Shown here: in pieces, positions 24,601 to 35,311 of the stretch
Layout of the letters: each line of letters opens with the position of its first letter
How positions within the stretch are numbered: the first letter of the stretch is position 1
Assembly: GCA_032358165.1 (NCBI GenBank)
Contig: JAALGY010000018.1
Location: 62,001-126,000, forward strand
Source: Diplosphaera chodatii
Lineage: Eukaryota; Chlorophyta; Trebouxiophyceae; Prasiolales; Stichococcaceae
Direction of reading: 5' to 3'
DNA length: 64,000 bases
The notes under the pieces: model-generated
Told to the model about the DNA's origin: nothing
What the model saw: the letters and a program-made list of their open reading frames with translations, nothing else
The model's database searches: none
Translations under genes and position numbers: made by a program

Positions 24601-26789
24601 CGCAATGACCTTGTCCCGACCTCATGACTCTGCAGGCCAGCAGCGCAGGACCGGCCCCGCGGCGGCCCTTAGCGCTCAGCAACCGCATGGCTGCGTGCGC
24701 AGTTCGTGTATAAGACAGCCTAGGCTGCGATCACAGGGAGGTGCAAAGCATTGACCACCCGCACCCGCTGATCTGCAGGCCGTTGGGGCCGGCCGCCTGC
24801 AGCGGCTGCAGCGCCTCGGCGGCTTTGCCGCCGAACACCGCAACCACGCGCTCCCGCAGAGCGTCGGCGCCCGGCACATTCACCACCATGGAACGCCCGC
24901 CGGACCCAGACTGCACGTGGCAAGGCGAGATGGCCGTGGCACTGTTGCGTCTGTCATGCGTGCACTCGACATGCCATGGGGCAACATAGCAGTTTCCCTC
25001 TGCCTCCCCGTGAATGACCTCAGGCGCACAAAGTCGCAAATGCATACTTGTGGCGGGTGGAAACCCCGAAGCGCACCGGCTGCAAAGCCTTGCACATGCA
25101 ACAGCTCTCCAGGCATGCCTCGTCAGGCCGTGCAACGCAGGCCGAACGTCAGAGTTTCAGCGGGGTGCCTGTCATACCTGGTTGGAGCAGGTGATGCGGA
25201 CGCCGGTGGCGATCAGCGCGTACGCCTGCAGCAGCGCAACCAGCTTGCCGTACTCCCGCCGCAGGTGCCGCTGCAGCTCCTGTTTCGTTCGATATTGCAT
25301 TTCAGTAAGACCGCGTTTTAGAGCAGCTCATGCAGGCTGCTGCCGCCTGTCCTGTGGGGGCTTTGGCGGCAACGGCAGCAGTCCTCAATAGAGCTGGCGC
25401 TAGGCTGAGGTGAGCACTTGACACAGGATGTCACACATCCAAGCATATGGCTACATGTACCCTGTGCAGTTGGCACAGGTACTCTGCACCCTGGCCTGAG
25501 AGATGGCAACTCGGGAGGGGTCTTTGGCAGTACCCAGGGTAGAACGTCCGGCAAACCATCCCCAAGAGAAGTGCAGAAGCTGCGCACCTTGTGGCGCACG
25601 GGCAGGCACTTGAACAGGTCCCGCACCGCCACGGTGGTCCCCGGCGCCCGCGCGGCGGCCTCCTGCCCGGCGAGGGCGCCGTCGCGGGCGTAGGTCAGCC
25701 GCTGCGCCGCCGCTGCGGTGGTGCAGCGCAGCACGGCTCAGGCGTGCGTGGGATGCTCGCCGAGACAAGTAAGCAGGCTGCCAGGGGTACCGCTGCTGGG
25801 GAGCTTTTGTAGGGCCTACAGCAGCTCAAGTGCGTCCATTGTGCCTCGTCTTGAGCCACTCCTCCTGAGCCACATGCTGAAGCAGCCAGGGTTTTGGGGG
25901 CACTCTGCAGCGGATACTTCCAACATCAGGAGTGTGGATCCTGGCGCACTTTGGTCCGGGGTGCGCGTGATGATGCTCAGCTCCGCCAGTGCGCACATCG
26001 CGCTGAGTGCCTCGCCCCGGAAGCCAAAGGTCGTGACAGCCTGCAGAGTGTTGTGATGACAATCTGTATTGCCACAACATGGCTGTGTGCAGTTTCGTAC
26101 TGCGTGCCAAAGGCAATGGTATGAGACATGACGAGGCGCAGTTGTGTGCAGCCGCAAGTGTTGTCTGCTCGTTTGCCATGCACAGACTGTGCATTGTGTC
26201 ACTGGTTCAGCTCCACAAGCAGTTTCACTCGGTTGTGCTGGTCATGTGGCAATGCTCACCTCCAGGTCGGTGAAGCGCGCCAGCTTGGAGGTGTGGTGCG
26301 CCAGCGTCACGTTCTGGTAGTCCGCCGGCGGGATGCCGGGCCCGTTGTCCGCCACCTCTATCAGCTCGCTGCCGCACTCCCTGAGCCGCACCTGACATTT
26401 AGAAAACTGAAACGTACGCTGATGCTCCTTGGGGCCACATCATGTTGGCAGCAAGCACACTGACGACCGTTACGACTCGACAGCTGCGTGCACCGCAGGG
26501 GTTGCAACGGCGTCATAGGTGTGTGCTTCAACAAAGGCCAACCCTGCACCTCGATCGACGTGGCGCCCGCGTCCAGGCTGTTCTCGACCAGTTCCTGCAC
26601 AGGAGCAAGCTGAATATAGGCCCACACAAGCGTCTTTCACATCGCCAGCGGCAAGTCTTCAATCGGTGCAGCGTGGATGCGCACCTTGGCGCATCCTGCC
26701 AGGTCTAGGATGACTTGGCCGGAGCATATGCGGTGCAGCGAGCTCTTGTCAATCGGCTGGATGCTGCGGGGCGGCTGTACCGCCGTCAT
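18664..26789 (-). CDS. PMS2: DNA mismatch repair MutL homologue, PMS1 of plants (= animal PMS2)
   Basis: MutL-alpha subunit partnering MLH1; nicks the mismatch-containing strand in the nucleus. Start at 26789 gives SIQPIDKSSLHRICSGQVIL, the conserved N-terminus. GHKL ATPase motifs follow on separate exons: ELVENSLDAGATSIE (26550-26594), VADNGPGIPPADYQ and HHTSKLARFTDLE (26260-26391), TTFGFRGEALSAM (near 26020), APGTTVAVRDLFKCLPVRHK (near 25600), REYGKLVALLQAYALIATG (near 25230) and YDVNVTPDKRKVMLHSEKAI (near 23780). A long low-complexity linker spans roughly 20.9-23.5 kb. The endonuclease domain is intact: FNVGFILC with DQHAADEKYNFE (the DQHA(X)2E(X)4E metal site) near 20220-20300, then ACRSSIMIGTALDK and CPHGRPT at the C-terminus. 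The stop is at 18664-18666. Linker exon edges are the least certain part. Confidence 0.92.
19241..19452. repeat. Tandem duplication of a PMS exon 3' edge with its donor
   Basis: Two copies of about 100 bases (19241-19344 and 19348-19450, offset 107) share most bases, including a 40-base core around CCTGGTGCCTGAACCCTACC. On the minus strand each encodes the end of an exon (ADITSA..VRPSR) followed by the donor gtgcgg. CCTAAACCCTGAAG lies between them. The 19348 copy continues into the full exon; the 19241 copy lies in the downstream intron. Confidence 0.9.
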
Positions 26790-27676
26790 GGCTTCAGACT
26801 TTGCTGGCACAACGGCGCTGCTGTGCATGCCAGTCGACATGCAGACATCGGGATGTCGACTTGCACGAAACCCGACTGATGAGCGAAGGTTGTAGCAATC
26901 ATACCATGCAGAGTCTCGAATGGAAGTGCAGAGCTATCTCGAAGCGCGATGTATGGCGCTGTTCGTGCTCAAATGATGTCTCATGTCACGTGCAGTTGGT
27001 GGAGATCTCGTGCAGATCTTTGTCCCCAGCAAACTACAGGGCTGTGTGATTCTGCTAAGCTGGCAATGGCAAGCTCGCAACAACGAGCGCTGTGGTGCGT
27101 TCGCTGGTGGTCTTAGCTAGCTGCAGAGGCGTCTGCCTTAGTGAAAGCCTTCTTCCAACAAATATAACAAGGTCACAGTCATGCAGCAACCGTATATATA
27201 ACAGTTCACAGTGTTGCCAAGCTTGCGGCATGGGTAGCCACAGACAAGGTACCAGGTGCACAGTTCGAATAAAGGTGCATCACGTACGTCAACTACCATA
27301 CAATCTGATACGTATCAATGTTTATGCATACCAGCCGGGCTCAGCATGAGCCCGCCTCACCAGCAGCTGCCTGCTGGCGCAATGTCTGCTGTCAGGCCGC
27401 CAAATCCATATGCCCTGACAAATCTGTCTACTACTGAGGACGCTGTAGTGCAATGAATAAGCCGTTAGAATTCTGGGCCAGCTACCCTGGGCGACTCTAC
27501 GCAGAGCCGTTCTCTGGCTCTAGTGCGGGAGGGCCATCAGCCCACCGGACTGCGTCCACAGCTATGCCCGGCAGACGGTCTGCGCCGTCGCACACGGCAA
27601 GCGTGTGGCGGCATCCAGGACAGCAGCATCATCCGGCATAAACCTTCTGCCCACCAAGTGCCTCGAGCACTCGCCT
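26790..27676. other. Intergenic region, PMS gene promoter side and O-acetylesterase 3' side
   Basis: About 890 bases, relatively AT-rich near 27120-27330, with no supported exon. It probably contains the PMS 5' UTR and promoter and the esterase 3' UTR. An in-frame methionine at 26840 could extend PMS by 17 residues. Confidence 0.45.
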
Positions 27677-30600
27677 CTAGCCCTGCACGAATGGCACCGC
27701 TGGCAGCAGCAGCCGGCTGTACAGGTTGCAACCGAGCGGCAGGTCTCCCCAGGCGTAGCGAACGCCCGCGGACGTCCTGCCGCCGCCGCCGGCAGGCGCG
27801 CCCAGCTGCACGGAGTCAATGCCGACTATGCTGCCTGCGAACAGCAGTAAAACGTGCTGTCAGTATGATGCAGACTGATGCGTCCTGCTTGTGCTGTGTG
27901 CACTGACAACGTGACATTCCAGTCCTGCCAGGAAGATTGCATTGGTGGTGCTTTTCTCCACGCGCAGCATGCGAAGCTACAACGCTGTGTTTCAGTAGGA
28001 CGTTCCTCTTGCAGGCAGCAATCTGCAGTGGTCTGACATCCAGTGGGCATATCCAGGCTCAGCGCTGCTGACTACCCACAAACGGGCTGTGCACAGCGAC
28101 ATTCTGATCAAGGGACGGAAGCATGGCGCGCGGGTGACACTGCTGCTTGTTGCACCGAGAGTTGCATTCGAGGTGCCAGCGCACCTGCTGTTGCGCGCCA
28201 CAGACCGTCCGGCCCCCTCAGCTCGAAGCACCGGACGGGCGCGCGGCCGCTGACCACCCTGTAGCCAGCGCCAGAGCGCTGCCCCATCCGCAGCCCGCCG
28301 GCGTGGGACGCGAAGCGCAGCGATGCGCCGCCGCCGCGCGTGAACACCGCCTTCAGTAGTGTGGGGCCAGTGGCTTCCGCCCCCCTCACGCCCTGCGCCG
28401 CCAGTATCGACCCCGCCAGCCGCTGCGCCACCACCAGCTTGCTGTCGGGGTGCAGCGTCCTGGCAAGCACCGCACAATGCACGGTGTTTTCTCCACTGGT
28501 TTGTTGAACATGTGCCGATGTCTACGAGGAGGGCGGCAGCCGCTGCAGAAGGCGCATAACCACAGCATGCACCTTGACTTCTGCGCACGATGATTGGGTG
28601 AACCCAAACTTCACAGATCCTGCTCTATCTGGTGCAGGCATCAGTGCAGGTATGCGCCAGTGATGGACTACTGGAAGCAGTTTAACACTTGTTCAGCACG
28701 GCTGCCGGCAGATGGAGCTTGTGCATGCAGTACAGAATACCATGTAGCTTACCTGCCACCATTGGTGTCCGTGTCGAACGTTGCAACAAGGTGCGCCAGC
28801 TTCGTACGCAGCACCGCCTGCACGCCACAGCAGGGCATCGGTGATTGGCTGTAATGTTGCCGATCATGCTGCCTTGGTCATGGGATCATGCTGCAAGCAA
28901 GTACATCAATGCGCAATAGCATACTTGCGACCTTTCCGAAACGTGCATGGCATGGAGCGCAGGCAGCCCAGCCGTTGTGGATGCAGCTTGCAATGCCGAC
29001 TGCAGTTCCTGACAGACTCAGTGGGCATTTGCAAGAAGCGTTACCTGTCGCTGCGCCTCTCGCACCATGGCAAACGTGTTGCCAAACCCCGGCCTGCCCG
29101 ACGCAGGTGCACATTGCTCATCAGGTAGTTGATGATCAGAGCTGAACGAGCATGATCACAAAAGCTGCCGCCTGTAGGCGCCCTCGGGTTGCAGCACGGT
29201 TGAGGCGCAGACCAGGGCTGCTACCATGCAGCCAACATCACAAGAGCTGTGTTGTGTCAGCAAGCCCCCCTTGCACCGCACCTGTAGCCTGGCAGCTGGA
29301 TGACGTGGAAGGGCAGCCGCGGCTGCGCCAGAGCCGACCGCCAAGAGCCCAGCAGCCCGCGCAACAGCAGCTGCAGCGCAGGCCGGCCGTCAGACTCTGA
29401 AACGCACTCACCACCACACGAAAGCGAGCAGCCGCGAGTGCTGCCAGGGAAGGGCGTGACACACTGTCGAGACACTGAGGTGCGGTCGCCTCACTGGGAT
29501 CGGGCCGCCTCATGTCGTTGTGAAATATTGACGGTCAAACCTGGCAGAATGAGCGGGCAAGGAGGGCGCCTACCTGATATCGGCTGGTGGTCGGCGTTGC
29601 TCCCCTCACAGAGGTGTCCGACTCCCCCTGCAGCACCAGCAGCGCACATGACATCAGTGGCAGAGCGGGTGGCGCTTGTGGCGCAGAGGCTGATGCTGCA
29701 CATGTTGGGTGGTCCGCATGACCTTAGCCACCTGAGGCAAATGCGTGTGCTGACTGTTACGAAGGCTACCAACTACAACTATTGTCAAGGTTGTGCCTCC
29801 TGCCCTGCTCCACATGTGAGCGACGGACTAGATCCATATGCGGGCCCACCTGATACCACACGACACCATCGAAGACGACGTTGCGCAGGGGCGCAACCAT
29901 GCCGTTGAAGTAGCACAGCCGTGGGTCCGACGCCGCATCGCGTGCGCCAGGGGGCAGGATTGAGCGCAGCGTGGCCGGCGGCAGCCACCGCTGGATGGTG
30001 GTTCCGCCAACAGCCGCCTGCAGGAACATCGTTGGAAGGAGCCTGTCAGCCTCATCACGATGCTCTGCATCGGGGTTTACCAAGCTCCGTGTTTGATGCC
30101 GCGCATTGTGGGCCGTGCTCTGCTGATATGCAGCACCAGCAATTGCCAGGTGCTTCTGACCAGCTGTTGCGACAACCCACCCTCGTCAAGCATCACGCGC
30201 GGGTGTCGCCTCTGCTATCATTGCTGGGTCTTCCCGCCGCCCTTTCCAGGGATGAACCGGCTGTGATCACCGACACCCTAAACCTCAAACCATAGCACTA
30301 TTGCAAATCAATTATCATCATCAACACGCACCTGGACAATGCCGATGGGCACTCCCCGCCGCCGCCGCTGCAGCTCCTTCGCCAGCAGCACGCCCAGCGC
30401 GCCGGACGTCTGCAGCGTCCCACCCTGCAGCGTCTCCCACCGCCTGTCGCACATGGCCAAGCCGGTTCAACGAACACCCTGTCCGTTGCTGTGATGTAAC
30501 TGCACGGCGGAATGGGTGTGGTTACCAAGGTCGTGTATCACTCGGTAACTACAAGCTGCATGGCAGAGGGCTGCCCTGAACTAGCGGCATGAGGCTCGGC

Positions 30601-32009
30601 CTGCAACCTGCTGCACCATCAGATGCTACTGTTGCAAGTTGGTACACTCACCCAGTGCTTGTCGTCGTCGTCAGGATTCCAGTGCCAATGGTGCCCCTCG
30701 TGCGCAGGTCGGACTCTGCCACTGATGTGTTTGCCCACGGCACCTGCAGGGAGCACTTGTCCGCAGTTGAAAGTGCCGGAGGACGAATGCCAACAACTGT
30801 CAACATGACCGGGGGTTTTGCTGGCCAGTGGCAGTCTCATGTCTCGTTTTGGGTGCAACCCCCCGTCCAGCAGTGCGTCAGTCGCAAACCACCCACCCTG
30901 TAGACGTGGATGCTGGCGACCGGCCGCTTGACCTCCGCTGCCGCCAGGGCCCGCCAGGGCGTGGTCCCCCGCAGCGTGATGTCCCGCAGCGCCATGACCA
31001 CGTTGGACTGCCCCGCCAGCAGCCACAGCTGCCCCACCTGCCATCAACCAGGCGGGATGGCGCCTTTGGTCTGGTGTGGTCCTAACTGCTTGCACATCAT
31101 GCATTGCATCTGCCTGAGGTTTCGCATGGTGCTGGTGGCACGTGCTCGAAATCTCAAGGCTGTCGGAGCGGAGCAGTGTTCCAGTACCCGCCCATGCCAG
31201 CTGTCCCGGCGCTCTTGGTGCTTGTGTGTTGGGTGCACACAGTGCACCAATGCAAGTGCACGAGCGGTCAGACAGGAGGCAGCACGCAGCGGCACCTGCA
31301 CGTCGCGTATGCTGATGGTGCGGGGCAGCCCCGCGGCCTGGCTGCTGGCGGTCACCGTGTACCCGGTGCCCGCCGGGGGCCGCCCCAGGGCCACCGCCCA
31401 GCGGCCCCTGGAGCTGGCACGGCCGCGGGCAGACGCCACGGTGCGCCCGCGCAGCGTCAGCGTCGCCGACACCTGCACGCCGCCGGCGGCCGACGTCAGT
31501 CCCGTGTTTGTGTCTTCGGGGCGGGAGGGCTGACCTGCGTACTGTGGCTCACCTGGCCGGATGGTGCCGTGAAATGCTGCAACCCCATGGTCGGTCTACA
31601 GAGGATGACTACTCTCGCTGCTGCGCCTGACACTATAGGTTCAGTTGTGCAAGCTTGCTTTTGATAAGCTCACCGCTGCGTAGGGCGCGCCAAAGCCCAG
31701 CACCACAGCACCAGACGCCGACAGCGTGGCGCCGTCAGTGTAGAGGCGGTGGAAGCGGAACGACGGCTGCGGCTGCGCTGCCTGCAGCCTGCGACCTGAG
31801 TAGCTGCTGCCGCCGCAATCCCCGAGCACATCACCCGTTGCCGCTGAACTGGCTGCTGCCGCCACGGCCAGTTGGTCTGCGCCGGCGACGGCTGCTGCCC
31901 CTGGCACGGCCCCAAGGCCGCTGCTGACGACTGGCCCCCATGCTAGCAGTGTCAGAAGGAGGATTGCTGACCAGAACGTGGCTGTGTGCTGCCTGCGTGG
32001 CCGACGCAT
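27677..32009 (-). CDS. SIAE: Sialate O-acetylesterase-like (SASA/SGNH) esterase, secreted
   Basis: SGNH-type carbohydrate O-acetylesterase. The start at 32009 gives a clean signal peptide (FWSAILLLTLLAWGPVVSSG); the frame stays open to 32102. Family landmarks appear in order: an N-terminal beta-domain (VSATLTLRGRTV, TGYTVTAS); the nucleophile block VGQLWLLAGQSNVVMAL near 31000 (Ser in GQSN); VGGTTIQRWLP near 30000; CYFNGMVAPLRN and FDGVVWYQ near 29870; then GESDTS near 29620, which completes WYQGES when joined across the intron. Next come WRSALAQPRLPFHVIQLPGY near 29310, MVREAQRQ near 29050 and VATFDTDTNGG near 28770. The C-terminal HPDSKLVVAQRLAGSIL and CFELRGPDGLW near 28430-28190 and a tail ending LLPAVPFVQG with TAG at 27677-27679 complete it. 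Algae are not known to use sialic acid, so wall polysaccharide acetyl groups or algal acidic sugars are likelier substrates (inference). Confidence 0.87.
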
Positions 32010-32825
32010 TCCTCTGCACTCAGGCAGCGCATCCGTGCCATGAGCCCATTCCCAGACCAGCGATTGAGGGTGGTATGCGGCAAGCGGCATACCCAACGTC
32101 ACTCGCTCAATCCACCGCTATCTGAGGATCAATGCCTGCCAGGGGCACCGCTGATCAAGCTGCACTTGGTGCATACGTGCAGTCTTACGAAGAAGCACGA
32201 CGCTGTCATACTGGAGTCGTGCACACTGTCACTGTGGAGAATACGCTGGTCTGTAAACGCCTGCGCTAGTGAACGGTTGTAACTACAAGCATTACGGGCC
32301 AACCCTCGGCCTTTTCAGCAGCACATGCTGTGAATACGGTAGTCGAATATTGGCCTCTGGTGCCCAGAGCCGCCGCAGTCAGGCTGCTGCACAAGTATGA
32401 TAGTTCAGCATGCAAACAGTGAACAGTTGTATCGTCTCGTGTGGTCTGGTGCGACGTTGCACGGACGCGTTATCACGCTTGAGTGTTGTCTGACGGGATG
32501 TCTGACTGCCAGCTGTCCGACAACGCGGGCGTAACCTACTACCTCCAGAACCGCCCAGTAGCATGTATGGTTTACATACTATCAGTGCATGTCTGTGGCA
32601 TACAGCTGCCGAACGCTAAACCGTTCTGTACCTGACTGCAGTAAGATGAGCGCGTGCACTGATATGATATCTCATAATCAAAGCTGGCTTCAAAGCATTG
32701 CCCTACGTTACCCTATGTGCAGCAGCCCGGGTGAACAACATTAGCACACCATCACAGCTTCACAAGCGCAAACGCGCGACCAGTGCTGCAGCTCCCTCAC
32801 GAGATGCATGTGGCCATGGTCAGCA
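32010..32825. other. Intergenic region between O-acetylesterase and inhibitor-2
   Basis: About 815 bases holding the esterase promoter side and the inhibitor-2 3' UTR. TTACA at 32572-32576 (TGTAA on the minus strand) is about 250 bases past the inhibitor-2 stop and fits its poly(A) signal. No exon is supported. Confidence 0.45.
32572..32576 (-). terminator. TGTAA poly(A) signal, inhibitor-2
   Basis: TGTAA on the minus strand about 250 bases after the predicted stop at 32826. Position and chlorophyte usage support it; chance is possible. Confidence 0.4.
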
Positions 32826-34788
32826 TCACGATGAGCCCGTGTCGGCGGTGTAACCAGGCTGCGCTGCTGCAGGGCCTCCGTTCGGCTCTGGCCGCTGACC
32901 TGCTTCCGGCTGTCGGCGACTGGAGCCCGAGCTTGCCAGCCCACCGTTGACGGCTGCCTCAGGCACGTGCGTCCTGCAAGTCGCAAGTGAAATACATGTA
33001 TGCTGGCACCAGGAGGTATTGTGCGCCGGTGCTTGATCAGGATGCTGGTCCTATTGCCATCAGCTGTATCCCTCGAGAGCACACTGAAGCTGTGGGCGCA
33101 AGGCTGGCAGCTGAACAGCCGGAGAGGCAGCCGAAGCAGTGCACTGCATGGGTGAACCCTGAACTTTGGAGGTGGGTGCTTTCCAGGCGAGCGTCATCAC
33201 TCGCCTGTGCAGCGCACCACACGCAACACGCTAAACCCTGAACATGACTGTTCACACGAGTGAGAGAGAGTAATGCTAGCGCTCGCCTGTGCAGCGCCTC
33301 GCGGGCCTCGGCATTCATCTGGTAGTGCTGCCGGCGGCGCTCCTCGAACCGGCGCCGCTGCTCCGCCTTCATCTCCTCGTCCTCGCTGCTGTAGTAGGAC
33401 CTGTGATGTGTGACGACCGTGCGCCGCTCAGCGGGGAGGAGCTGGTTGGCGGATGACATGATGGCCTGGCAGAGAGTTTAGACTCTGTTCACAGATGCCC
33501 ACGAGGAGAAGCTCCAATGTACTTGAGTACAGCAGACTTCCCGACGTCCAGCGCCACACGGTCACGCAGAGTCCGACGCAATATGGTCTGGGGGTGTCCA
33601 GCTCTAGTAGATCAGAGGGTGCAGCATTCTGAGCTGTTGTAGGACGGCAACATCACCACAGTGGCAGACTTTTTGCAGCAGGATGCCGGGCAGCTGGCAG
33701 CCTTTTTGTGGGTTTGTCATGATCATTGTGCTGAGCTGGAGGGGTGTACATCCAACCGGGATTGAGTGGACCCATTCTGTCAGCGGGAGTGAACGGCTTC
33801 GGACACGACTCGCTGTGCATGTTGCGTTGGGTTTCTCGCCAGAGCCTGTGGCTAGGCCAAATGGCCCACCACCAGTATGTAATCAATGTAATCAATGTCA
33901 AATAGTCAAATGGCAAACTCGCCCGAGCTGGTTGCACCTGCTACCGCCTCTGCTCACCCTGAGGACGGGGCGCCGCCCTCCCAGCTGGCGTGACGTGGCG
34001 AGGCGCCGTCGTTGAAGTCCATGTCGCCCGACGAGAAGCGCATCTCCAGCTGCTCCATCCTGCACATGGCAACGCCATCGTCGCTCAGGAGGGACAGGTG
34101 TCAGCCACCGAGCGGCTTCACTGCTGCTGTCTGCTCCCCCAAGCAAACATCTACATGCAGCACCAAGGCAGGGCGCTGCAGGTATCTTTTAGCATTGTTG
34201 CATGGCAATGCCCTCCTGATCGTATATACGACTGATATACAGCATGAGCCCTGCACCTGTCAGCGTCGCCGTTCTCGCGAGAGACATGCGACTGGCCGCA
34301 GCTCTGCAAGCAGATACCACTGTCGCACTTGCTCCTCTGTGACGCGCCACGTTTTTGTGTGTCACAGCATGCTGTTGCAGCACTCAGATGTGGCGACACG
34401 CAAGACTGTACAGGTCCTGAGCAAAACCTCACCTGCTCCTGGGCGCTGTCCCCTTCAAGGGTCAGCGGCACCATGTGAGCGCTGCCGTCATCTGCAACAT
34501 CTAGCCACAAGTCAGCACCGAAACGGTCTGACAGACTGGCTTTTCCATCACTGTTGTGCTGTGCACATCTGGTGTGCCACAGCGCCGCGGATATCAGCTT
34601 GCCCCACCGCTTTCATCGGCGACGGATGGGCCATGGTACGGCGTCTTGGGCTCGGTGATCTTGATGGGCTGCAGGCCCGCCTTGATGTGCTCGTTCTCCG
34701 TGAGATTGTGCTCGTCCCAGCGGACGCCGCTGCGCCGCCTCTCCCGCTTGCTGCCGGTCACTGCTGTCCCGCTGCCACCGCCAGACAT
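32826..34788 (-). CDS. PPP1R2: Protein phosphatase 1 inhibitor-2 (IPP2/Glc8 family)
   Basis: Intrinsically disordered PP1 regulator. Five predicted exons (34608-34788, 34433-34491, 33958-34052, 33287-33400, 32826-32973) give 198 residues with consistent phases. The PP1-binding and docking segments are recognisable: SGVRWDEHNLTENE, then KITEPKTPYHGP (the conserved [KM]I.EP.TPYH motif), then EDEEMKAEQRRRFEERRRQ with HYQMN, matching the long C-terminal helix that lies over the PP1 active site. The intron before the last exon uses a GC donor (CACAG|gcgagc), and a second copy of that boundary lies downstream in the intron. The last exon encodes a disordered Ser/Gly/Pro-rich tail ending in TGA. If translation read through the GC donor instead, the C-terminus would differ, so the tail is the weakest part. 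Confidence 0.85.
33200..33297. repeat. Duplicated exon edge in inhibitor-2 intron 4
   Basis: The 16-base word CTCGCCTGTGCAGCGC occurs at 33200-33215 and 33282-33297 (offset 82). On the minus strand it is the exon end GCGCTGCACAG followed by the donor gcgag. A telomere-like CTAAACCCTGAA (near 33231-33242) lies between the copies. Confidence 0.75.
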
Positions 34789-35311
34789 GTTTCTAGCTTG
34801 GCGCTGGCTCGCGCCTGGATTGCTGATGTGTCCAAAGAATCTGCAGTTGATGTCTGGTTGTAATGTTCGCGCTGCAAAAGGGCGTGGATGTTGCCTGAAA
34901 GCCCTGCTGACCAGTGGTGCAGCTAGCTGGGTGTGAACTGAAGTTGGGGACCTGTGGTGTTCTGTGCGAGGGCGCCAGCTGCTGCTGATGTTTCTCGACT
35001 GCAGGCCACGCACCGATGCTGAAACCAATGTTTTCTGATGGTAGTGGTAGTGGAGCCGTGTTATGAGGCGGCATCCGCTCGATGATGCTGAGTAGATCTG
35101 CCATGGATCTCCGACACCCAGCCACACGAAAACTTTTACTTATGACATCGGACAGTTCGCGCGGTGTCCTTCCGGATGCTTCATGGCTCCTCAAGTCGGA
35201 CAGCTCGAGGCCATTGTTCCCCTGCTGCCGCATGCAAGCTTGCTTCAGATCAAGCTAGAAGCACCTGCGTCTGTTCACATTTGAGAGTAGACTCTTGGCG
35301 TCACGGCAGCC
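34789..35311. promoter_or_regulatory. Divergent promoter region, inhibitor-2 / golgin-84
   Basis: Only about 520 bases separate the two divergent start codons, so both core promoters and 5' UTRs share this stretch. No consensus TATA box or RNA gene is evident. Confidence 0.5.
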
